A DNA stretch of 6,680 bases from an uncultured Prevotella sp. (lineage in GTDB: Bacteria > Bacteroidota > Bacteroidia > Bacteroidales > Bacteroidaceae): contig USFX01000155.1 in NCBI GenBank assembly GCA_900553965.1, forward strand, positions 1-6,680, given 5' to 3'. Below are positions 1 through 5,089 of this stretch, one piece after another. Made by a program: the position numbers and the translations under genes. Every line of letters starts with the position of its first letter. The first letter of the stretch is position 1. The notes under the pieces were generated by a model. The model was given only the letters and a program-made list of their open reading frames with translations. It was not told the origin of the DNA and ran no database searches.

Positions 1-35
1 AGAAAAGTGTGCAAGAAAATCCTACTGGAAATCTT

Positions 36-142
36 GCCGTAAGGGCCTCCCGAGGTTGCAACGGGGCGCTTGTTGCATTGCAACGGACACGCCGTTGGAT
101 GATGACGGCGGCCCCGTTGCAACTCAGGGAGGCCCTTACGGC
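36..142. repeat. Long compound inverted repeat (GC-rich palindrome)
   Basis: Seen directly: a 32-nt left arm (36-67) and a 32-nt right arm (111-142) are reverse complements at 29 of 32 positions, and the mismatches sit together in the middle (52-54 against 124-126). The outer 16 nt (gccgtaagggcctccc) and inner 12 nt (ttgcaacggggc) of each arm match perfectly. The 43-nt loop is itself structured. Positions 72-84 form a gttgca-t-tgcaac palindrome, and 81-86/92-97 form a caacgg/ccgttg hairpin. The word ttgcaacgg occurs at 56-64 and 78-86, and inverted at 114-122. No T-run follows the right arm, so it is not a standard intrinsic terminator. The block is far more GC-rich than the DNA to its right. 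It may be a dispersed repeat or MITE-like relic, or a structured RNA; the sequence does not decide. Confidence 0.85.
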
Positions 143-179
143 TCGGCGATGGATGAATTTCAGGAGGATGACGGCGGCC
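101..179 (+). repeat. 13-bp direct repeat pair overlapping the palindrome
   Basis: The word gatgacggcggcc occurs at 101-113 and again at 167-179, a 66-nt offset (22 codons). The first copy straddles the loop and right arm of the large inverted repeat; the second lies 24 nt beyond its right end. The offset is a multiple of three, so in any given reading frame both copies would encode the same residues (Asp-Asp-Gly-Gly in frame 2). That could reflect a former coding repeat or local duplication. Confidence 0.6.
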
Positions 180-669
180 TGATGTCAATATTTCAGCTTT
201 GTACCGTTCTATTTTGAGAGATTTCAAATGTTAAATTCCGTGATATTATTATGACGGAGCAAGTCCTGATAGAGACATTGTGGAGCATCCTCATTCAGCA
301 CAAAGACACTGAGACACAAAAATGCAGCAGATTATAATGTGCCACGTTAGTCGACATACATCTGATTTATAGCATTGAAATGTGCAACATTCCACCACTT
401 CAAAAAACTTCCCACTATACCTTTTTGAATGCACTCACCAGGACTTCTGGGACTATATTTCACTTTCACCCAAACAAAAAACCGATTATTTAATCAGATG
501 GATTGGCTCTATTCAAAACAATATAATTAAGTAAGTGAACACAATTAATTCATATAATATAAACTGATATTGATGACACACTTAAGACATATTCGTCTTT
601 CTAAATCATAAAAAGCTGTCAATATGTAATATTTCAAGGCATTAAGACATGGAATATAATATTTTTTTG
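143..669. other. Intergenic region without a confident gene
   Basis: After the GC-rich block ends near 181 the DNA becomes strongly AT-rich up to the purU promoter. Two forward frames stay open through the GC-rich block from the left edge (frame 2 to a TGA at 215-217, frame 3 to a TGA at 180-182). Neither has a convincing start or recognisable product, and open frames are expected in a GC-rich palindrome. A 28-codon ATG frame (251-337) has no ribosome binding site and no family resemblance. It is not rich in histidine codons, so it is not a his-type leader peptide. I see no tRNA, riboswitch or T-box hallmark and no clear intrinsic terminator. Confidence 0.6.
382..534 (+). pseudogene. Possible short gene relic (50-codon open frame)
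   Basis: An open frame follows a TGA at 376-378, could start only at a GTG (382), and stops at TAA 532-534, giving 50 residues. Its second half (about residues 17-42) reads like real protein: acidic and aromatic residues (FWDY), then LSPKQKTDYLIRWI. That pattern faintly recalls the C-terminal helix of YdeI/OmpD-associated (OmdA-type) proteins, where an F..LSPS.rR.Y..WI pattern is common; I make this comparison from memory. No ribosome binding site or ATG precedes it, and nothing recognisable continues on either side. If real, it is more likely a decayed fragment than a functional gene. A chance open frame in AT-rich DNA is the main alternative. Confidence 0.2.
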
Positions 670-700
670 TAACTTTGCCAATTAAATTGGAATATTATAT
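651..700 (+). promoter_or_regulatory. Candidate operator: repeats and palindrome flanking the promoter
   Basis: The promoter element is bracketed by an imperfect 12-bp direct repeat, ggaatataatat at 651-662 and ggaatattatat at 689-700 (11 of 12 identical, 38-nt offset). Immediately after the -7 box lies a perfect 13-nt palindrome, ccaatt-a-aattgg (678-690), which would span the predicted transcription start. Such placement fits a repressor operator, but in AT-rich DNA short repeats arise by chance. The regulator, if any, is unknown. Confidence 0.25.
670..677 (+). promoter_or_regulatory. Promoter -7 element for the purU-his unit
   Basis: TAACTTTG matches the Bacteroidetes primary sigma -7 consensus TAnnTTTG exactly. 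It lies 43 nt before the purU ATG, which would give a leader of roughly 35 nt. I find no good TTTG -33 element at the expected 19-23 nt upstream; the nearest TTTG (666-669) abuts the -7 box. The element is the only full match I noticed in the upstream region, and its position before the first gene of a tightly packed unit supports the call. Confidence 0.5.
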
Positions 701-720
701 ATCAAAGTATCAGGCAAAGA

Positions 721-1584
721 ATGAAACCGACGGCAATTCTGCTCCTCCATTGTCCCGACCAACAGGGAATCATAACGGAGGTGACCAAATTTATAACAGA
801 CAATCAGGGAAACATCGTCTATCTGGATCAGTATGTGGACAGACAGGACGGCGTCTTCTTCATGAGAATAGAATGGGAACTTGACACCTTCCTCATCCCA
901 CGGGATAAGATTGAGGAATATATCATGACTCTGTATGCACAACGATATAATATGGTGTGCCGTCTCTATTTCAACGATGTCAAACCGCGCATGGCCATCT
1001 TCGTCAGCAAGATGAGCCACTGTCTGTACGACCTGCTGGCCCGCTACAAGGCCGGGGAATGGGACGTGGAGATTCCGTGCATCGTGAGCAACCACGAAGA
1101 CCTGCGCTACGTCGCCGAACAGTTCGGCATACCCTATTACGTCTGGTCCATCAACAAGGACCATTCAAACAAGGAGGAGGTGGAGAAGGCAGAGATGGAA
1201 CTGCTCAGAAAAGAAAAGGTGACATTCATCGTGCTCGCCCGCTACATGCAGATCATCAGCGAGGACATGATACAGCAGTATCCCAACCACATCATCAACA
1301 TCCACCACTCGTTCCTTCCGGCGTTCATCGGTGCGCGGCCGTATCATCAGGCATGGGCACGCGGTGTCAAGATCATCGGAGCGACGAGCCACTATGTGAC
1401 ATCGGAACTGGACGCCGGCCCTATCATCGAGCAGGACGTCGTCCGCATAACCCACAAGGACACACCGGAAAGCCTCGTGCTCAAAGGACGTGACTTGGAG
1501 AAAATCGTTCTCTCTCGCGCCGTCACCAAGCATATCGAGAGGAAAATCCTCACGTACCACAACAAGACAATCATTTTCAGCTGA
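721..1584 (+). CDS. purU: Formyltetrahydrofolate deformylase PurU
   Basis: PurU hydrolyses 10-formyl-tetrahydrofolate to formate and tetrahydrofolate in the cytoplasm, balancing the one-carbon pool and supplying formate. The 287-residue product has the family's usual length and two-domain plan. An N-terminal ACT-like domain (about 4-82) contains the CPDQQGII turn and the GVFFMRIEWE strand. A formyltransferase-type hydrolase domain (about 88-287) follows. The catalytic Asn-His-Asp set is visible as N193 and H195 in INIHHSFLPAF and D231 in SELDAGPII, and the GARPYHQAW segment (204-212) and C-terminal TIIF are typical. The ATG at 721 puts the ACT domain at the very N-terminus; the preceding caggcaaaga is only a weak ribosome binding site. 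It is the first gene of the unit, and hisH begins one base after its stop. Because HisF/HisH releases AICAR, whose formylation uses the same cofactor, co-expression makes metabolic sense (inference). Confidence 0.95.
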   Translation: MKPTAILLLHCPDQQGIITEVTKFITDNQGNIVYLDQYVDRQDGVFFMRIEWELDTFLIPRDKIEEYIMTLYAQRYNMVCRLYFNDVKPRMAIFVSKMSHCLYDLLARYKAGEWDVEIPCIVSNHEDLRYVAEQFGIPYYVWSINKDHSNKEEVEKAEMELLRKEKVTFIVLARYMQIISEDMIQQYPNHIINIHHSFLPAFIGARPYHQAWARGVKIIGATSHYVTSELDAGPIIEQDVVRITHKDTPESLVLKGRDLEKIVLSRAVTKHIERKILTYHNKTIIFS

Positions 1585-1585
1585 C

Positions 1586-2176
1586 ATGAATGTCGCGATT
1601 ATAAAATACAACGCAGGCAATATCTATTCCGTTGTCAATGCCCTGCGGCGTCTCGGTGTAGAGCCGCTGCTGACGGATGACACGGAAGAGCTCGGGCGGG
1701 CCGACCGTGTCCTCTTCCCCGGACAGGGCGAAGCTGGAAACATCATGAGGTATCTCCGCGCCAACAGACTTGACGAGCTGATAAGAAATCTGAAGCAGCC
1801 CGTCCTGGGGATATGCGTCGGACAACAGCTTCTGTGCCGCCATTCGGAAGAGGGCGACACCGACTGCATCGGCATCTTCGACGCCGATGTCAGGCGGTTC
1901 CGTCCGGAGCGCCACGAGGACAAGGTGCCGGCCATGGGCTGGAACTCGCTGCACGACATGAAGAGTCCGCTGTTCAAGGGACTGCGGGAAGACGACTATG
2001 TCTATTTCGTCCACAGCTATTATGTCCCCCTTTGCAGCGACACCATCGCGACGGCCGACCACATACTGCCGTACAGTGCGGCACTGCAGCACGGCAATTT
2101 CTACGCCACACAATTCCATCCCGAGAAGAGCGGACGCGTGGGAGAAACTATAATAAAGAACTTTCTGGAACTATGA
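1586..2176 (+). CDS. hisH: Imidazole glycerol phosphate synthase, glutaminase subunit HisH
   Basis: HisH hydrolyses glutamine and passes ammonia to HisF, which makes imidazole glycerol phosphate and AICAR. The 196-residue product is a class I glutamine amidotransferase. The nucleophile is C77 in GICVGQQLL, and the His-Glu pair is H178 and E180 in QFHPEKS. The PxMGWN motif (115-120) and FVHSYY (141-146) are also present. The open frame extends upstream to 1490, but the ATG at 1586 gives the correct family N-terminus (MNVAIIKYNAGN), starts one base after the purU stop and avoids overlap with purU. Two residues beside the active site look unusual: the oxyanion loop reads PGQG (45-48) instead of the common PGVG, and the nucleophile elbow has Gln at position 80 where Met is usual. 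The catalytic triad is intact, so the enzyme should be active. The stop overlaps the hisA start (ATGA), suggesting translational coupling. Confidence 0.95.
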   Translation: MNVAIIKYNAGNIYSVVNALRRLGVEPLLTDDTEELGRADRVLFPGQGEAGNIMRYLRANRLDELIRNLKQPVLGICVGQQLLCRHSEEGDTDCIGIFDADVRRFRPERHEDKVPAMGWNSLHDMKSPLFKGLREDDYVYFVHSYYVPLCSDTIATADHILPYSAALQHGNFYATQFHPEKSGRVGETIIKNFLEL

Positions 2177-2898
2177 TTGAACTGATACCGGCCATTGACA
2201 TCATCGACGGCAAATGCGTGCGCCTCACCAAAGGCGACTACCAGCAGAAAGCTGTCTACTGCGACAGCCCTGCCGACATCGCGAAGAAGATGGAAGCCAT
2301 CGGATATAAAAGACTTCACGTGGTCGACCTCGACGGAGCCAAGTCAAGACATATCGTCAATACGGTTGCCCTTCAGAGCATAACCACGGCGACTTCGCTG
2401 ACCGTCGACTTCGGCGGCGGCATAAAGACTGACCGCGACATAGAGACTGCTTTCAACAACGGCGCGTCGATGGTGACCGTCGGTTCCGTGGCGGTCACAT
2501 CGCCGGAACTGCTCGACACATGGATTGAGCGTTATGGCGCCGACCGGATTGTCCTCGGGGCCGACGTACGCGACGGACGCATCGCCATCAACGGATGGAA
2601 AGAGGACTCCGAACTCGAACTGCTCCACTTTCTGAACCACTACGTCAAGCGCGGAATCAGGAAAGTTCTGTGTACCGACATATCACGCGACGGAACACTG
2701 ACCGGCCCGGCCATACCTTTATATAAGGACATCATGACGGCATTTCCCGATCTCCACCTCATTGCGAGCGGTGGGGTATCCTGCATGGAGGACATCGAGA
2801 AGCTGAACGAAGCCGGCATACCGGCCGTGGTCTTCGGAAAGGCGATATATGAAGGACGGATAGACATGAAGAAACTATGGGACTGGCAAAACGGATAA
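2173..2898 (+). CDS. hisA: ProFAR isomerase HisA (phosphoribosylformimino-AICAR-phosphate isomerase)
   Basis: HisA performs an Amadori rearrangement of ProFAR to PRFAR, the substrate of HisF/HisH. The 241-residue product is a single (beta/alpha)8 barrel of normal length. Seen directly: catalytic D9 in IPAIDI, D131 in GADVRDG (the expected second catalytic aspartate), and the conserved D169 in TDISRDGTLTGP. The phosphate-binding glycines are at GGGI (81-84) and ASGG (198-201), with FGKAIYEGR (221-229) near the end. The frame is open upstream to 1813, but that stretch lies in hisH in another frame. The ATG at 2173 overlaps the hisH stop by 4 nt and gives the standard MIELIPAIDI start. The 3' end overlaps hisF by 22 nt. 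Nothing suggests the dual HisA/TrpF function of actinobacterial PriA. Confidence 0.95.
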   Translation: MIELIPAIDIIDGKCVRLTKGDYQQKAVYCDSPADIAKKMEAIGYKRLHVVDLDGAKSRHIVNTVALQSITTATSLTVDFGGGIKTDRDIETAFNNGASMVTVGSVAVTSPELLDTWIERYGADRIVLGADVRDGRIAINGWKEDSELELLHFLNHYVKRGIRKVLCTDISRDGTLTGPAIPLYKDIMTAFPDLHLIASGGVSCMEDIEKLNEAGIPAVVFGKAIYEGRIDMKKLWDWQNG

Positions 2899-3635
2899 TA
2901 CCTTGTCTCGACGTCAAAAACGGAGAGACGGTCAAGGGAACCAACTTCGTCAACCTGCGCTCGGCCGGTGACCCGGTGGAACTGGGCAAGGCCTACAGCG
3001 AGGCAGGAGCCGACGAGCTGGTCTTTCTTGACATCACGGCAAGCTATGAGGGCCGCAAGACGTTCACCGACATGGTGACACGTGTAGCGGCCGAGATAAA
3101 CATCCCGTTCACCGTCGGCGGAGGCATCAACGAGCTGGAGGACGTTGAGCGGCTGCTGCATGCCGGAGCTGACAAAATCAGCATCAACAGTGCCGCTATC
3201 CGCAACCCGGAGCTCATCAGCGACATCACCGGACGTTTCGGTAGTCAGGTGTGTGTCTGCGCCATTGATGCGAGGCTCGACGAAGACGGCTGGCACTGCT
3301 ACGTCAAGGGCGGCCGCGAACGCACCGAACTCGGCCTATTCGACTGGGCGCACGAGGTTCAGGAGCGCGGAGCAGGCGAGATTCTCTTCACGAGCATGAA
3401 CCATGACGGGGTGAAGAACGGATATGCCAACGAGGCGTTGGCCCGACTGGCGGACATCCTGTCCATTCCGGTCATCGCCAGCGGCGGAGCCGGAAAGAAA
3501 GAACATTTCCGCGACGCCTTCACCATAGGACATGCCGACGCCGCACTGGCAGCAAGCGTGTTCCATTTCGGTGAGATACCCATCCCGGAGCTGAAAGAAT
3601 ATCTGAGGGGAGAAGGCATTGACATACGTATATAA
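2877..3635 (+). CDS. hisF: Imidazole glycerol phosphate synthase, cyclase subunit HisF
   Basis: HisF uses ammonia from HisH to convert PRFAR to imidazole glycerol phosphate and AICAR. The 252-residue (beta/alpha)8 barrel has the family's length. Catalytic aspartates are D12 in RIIPCLDVKNG and D131 in AIDAR. K100 in ADKISIN matches the lysine gate at the mouth of the ammonia tunnel. Phosphate-binding glycines are seen at VGGGI (80-84) and ASGGAG (201-206), and D177 lies in SMNHDGVKNGY. That last motif has Asn where most HisF proteins have the Asp of SMDxDG; I believe this variant is not rare in Bacteroidetes. The start at 2877 gives the typical MGLAKRIIPCLDV N-terminus and lies 22 nt inside hisA, so translation probably depends on ribosomes finishing hisA. 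It acts as an obligate partner of the HisH encoded two genes upstream. Confidence 0.96.
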   Translation: MGLAKRIIPCLDVKNGETVKGTNFVNLRSAGDPVELGKAYSEAGADELVFLDITASYEGRKTFTDMVTRVAAEINIPFTVGGGINELEDVERLLHAGADKISINSAAIRNPELISDITGRFGSQVCVCAIDARLDEDGWHCYVKGGRERTELGLFDWAHEVQERGAGEILFTSMNHDGVKNGYANEALARLADILSIPVIASGGAGKKEHFRDAFTIGHADAALAASVFHFGEIPIPELKEYLRGEGIDIRI

Positions 3636-3647
3636 AGAGACAAGAAT

Positions 3648-4262
3648 ATGAGGATAGACTTTGAAAAGGGGAACGGTCTCGTTCCCGCCATCATTCAGGA
3701 TGCCACGACGAAAAACGTCCTGATGCTGGGATATATGAACGAAGAGGCCTATAACAAAACAATAGAATCGGGAAAGGTGACGTTCTACAGCCGTAGCAGA
3801 CAGTGTCTGTGGACAAAGGGTGAGACGTCCGGAAACTTCCTCAATCTGGTCAGCATGGACATCGACTGCGACAACGACACCCTCCTTGTCAAAGTCAATC
3901 CCGTCGGACCGACATGCCACAAGGGAACGGATACGTGCTGGGGTGAGAAGAACGAGAGCAATCCGCTGCTCTTCCTGACCGACCTTCAGGACTTCATCAT
4001 CAAACGGCATGAGGAAATGCCGGAGGGCAGCTACACTACATCGCTGTTCAAGGATGGCCTTAACCGTATGGCACAAAAGGTTGGTGAAGAGGCACTTGAG
4101 GCTGTCATCGAAGCCGTCAACGGAACGAATGAAAGGCTGGTATATGAAGGCTCCGACATGCTCTACCATCTCATTGTCCTGCTGACGAGCAAGGGATTGC
4201 GCATTGAGGACTTAGCAAAGGAACTTCAGGTACGCCACGACCCGAATTGGCAGAAACATTAA
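3648..4262 (+). CDS. hisIE: Bifunctional phosphoribosyl-AMP cyclohydrolase / phosphoribosyl-ATP pyrophosphatase HisIE
   Basis: This fused enzyme catalyses the second and third steps of histidine synthesis: pyrophosphate removal from PR-ATP (HisE part) and ring opening of PR-AMP (HisI part). The product is 204 residues, normal for the fusion. The HisI domain (about 1-108) shows LGYMNEEAY (27-35), the SRSRQCLWTKGETSGN stretch (48-63), DIDCDND (71-77) with metal-binding aspartates, and the zinc cysteines C74, C90 and C97. The HisE domain (about 112-204) is an all-helical MazG-like fold with KVGEEALEAVIEA (144-156), carrying the E-E-x-x-E metal ligands, and EGSDMLYHLIVLL (167-179) with D170. The ATG at 3648 lies 12 nt after hisF. 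hisG, hisD, hisC and hisB are not in this window and must be elsewhere if the pathway is complete. Confidence 0.95.
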   Translation: MRIDFEKGNGLVPAIIQDATTKNVLMLGYMNEEAYNKTIESGKVTFYSRSRQCLWTKGETSGNFLNLVSMDIDCDNDTLLVKVNPVGPTCHKGTDTCWGEKNESNPLLFLTDLQDFIIKRHEEMPEGSYTTSLFKDGLNRMAQKVGEEALEAVIEAVNGTNERLVYEGSDMLYHLIVLLTSKGLRIEDLAKELQVRHDPNWQKH

Positions 4263-4276
4263 AAAAACAGAAGACA

Positions 4277-4981
4277 ATGCTTATAGACTATAAGAAGGTC
4301 AACATACATCAGGTGACAGGTGACCCCGTGCTCACGGATGTCAACTTCCATGTGGATGAAGGAGAATTCATCTACATCATCGGCCGCGTCGGCTCGGGCA
4401 AGAGCTCGCTGCTGAAATCAATATACTTTGAGCTTGATGTATACGAGGCGGAAAACGCCGTTGTCATCAACCATGATATACGCCGTCTGAAAAAGAAATA
4501 TGTTCCGGCCCTGCGGCGGCAGATGGGCATCATCTTTCAGGATTTCCAGTTGCTCGGAGACCGTACCGTATATAAGAACCTCTACTTTGTCCTGAAAGCA
4601 ACTGGATGGAAGAACCGGGACGACATTGACAAGCGCATCAAGGAGGTGCTGGCCGATGTGGGAATGGAAGACAAGGCTGACAAGTTCCCGTACGAGCTCT
4701 CGGGAGGCGAACAGCAGCACATCGCCATAGCACGCGCAATCCTGAACAACCCAAAGCTGATTGTCGCGGATGAACCGACAGGCAATCTCGACCCGGAGAC
4801 GGCCGAGGGAATCATACAGCTCCTGCGGCATATATCACAGACGGGAACAGCCGTTATAATGAGTACACACAACATGGTGCTCGTCAACAAATATCCCGGC
4901 ATCGTCTACCGATGCTGCAACGGTTCGCTCGAAGAGGTCACGAAAGACTATAATGAAATACTGTCTGAGGAAGAAAACTGA
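4277..4981 (+). CDS. ftsE: FtsE-type ABC transporter ATPase
   Basis: FtsE is the cytoplasmic ATPase of the FtsEX complex, which couples division to activation of septal peptidoglycan hydrolases. The 234-residue product is one complete ABC domain. It has Walker A GRVGSGKSS (36-44), Q-loop Q88 in FQDFQLL, signature LSGGEQQ (141-147), Walker B LIVADEP (161-167, E166 catalytic), D-loop GNLD (169-172) and H-loop H198. The YRCCNGSLEEV tail (211-221) resembles FtsE rather than LolD or MacB. I prefer the ATG at 4277 over a TTG at 4247, which lies inside hisIE and adds a lysine-rich, non-family N-terminus. Position 148, after the signature, is His where Arg is usual (LSGGEQQR). No ftsX follows; lysC does, so the membrane partner must be encoded elsewhere. 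The 14-nt gap from hisIE suggests cotranscription. FtsE is the best family match, but the substrate system is inferred. Confidence 0.85.
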   Translation: MLIDYKKVNIHQVTGDPVLTDVNFHVDEGEFIYIIGRVGSGKSSLLKSIYFELDVYEAENAVVINHDIRRLKKKYVPALRRQMGIIFQDFQLLGDRTVYKNLYFVLKATGWKNRDDIDKRIKEVLADVGMEDKADKFPYELSGGEQQHIAIARAILNNPKLIVADEPTGNLDPETAEGIIQLLRHISQTGTAVIMSTHNMVLVNKYPGIVYRCCNGSLEEVTKDYNEILSEEEN

Positions 4982-5064
4982 GGCATTTCAATTAAAAGAC
5001 CGAGACGTTTCAATTAAAAGGTTGGGACACTACAATCAAAAGACAGAGGCTTTACAACCCAAAG
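4977..5064 (+). repeat. Four 22-nt imperfect tandem repeats upstream of lysC
   Basis: Four units of exactly 22 nt lie head to tail at 4977-4998, 4999-5020, 5021-5042 and 5043-5064. Units 1 and 2 differ at only 3 of 22 positions and both end in caattaaaag. Unit 3 ends in caatcaaaag and unit 4 in caacccaaag, with about 14 and 16 of 22 positions matching units 2 and 1. The core of units 1 and 2, tttcaattaaaa, is a near-palindrome (ttt-n-aatt-n-aaa). The first unit begins inside the last sense codon of ftsE, so its stop codon is part of the array. The 22-nt period is close to two DNA turns and would place sites on one helix face. The array ends 25 nt before lysC. It could be a regulatory array or a decayed minisatellite. 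Confidence 0.85.
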
Positions 5065-5089
5065 AAGAATAATAAAATAAAGATAGCAC

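Noticed and set aside
36..142. Large inverted repeat as an intrinsic terminator
   Set aside because: The loop is 43 nt and no U-tract follows the right arm.
36..180. CRISPR array
   Set aside because: The repeated words are short, inverted or only paired, and there is no regular repeat-spacer pattern.
251..337. 28-codon open frame as a possible his leader peptide
   Set aside because: It contains only one His codon, no ribosome binding site and no following terminator/antiterminator structure, and lies almost 400 nt before purU.
682..1164. 160-codon open frame on the minus strand opposite purU
   Set aside because: The overlapping + strand gene has all PurU catalytic motifs; the minus frame shows none of any family.
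1490..1585. Upstream in-frame extension of hisH
   Set aside because: It lies wholly inside purU in another frame and encodes basic residues unlike any HisH; the ATG at 1586 gives the family N-terminus.
1813..2172. In-frame extension of hisA over 120 codons
   Set aside because: It is a shadow of hisH with arginine-rich, low-quality translation; the ATG at 2173 fits HisA exactly.
3336..4169. 277-codon open frame on the minus strand
   Set aside because: It lies opposite hisF and hisIE, has no recognisable domain, and is explained by codon bias of the strong + strand genes.
4247..4276. TTG start for the FtsE-like gene
   Set aside because: It would overlap hisIE and add a lysine-rich leader not seen in the family; the ATG at 4277 is preferred.
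4977..5064. CRISPR array in the lysC leader
   Set aside because: The 22-nt units are contiguous, with no unique spacers between them.
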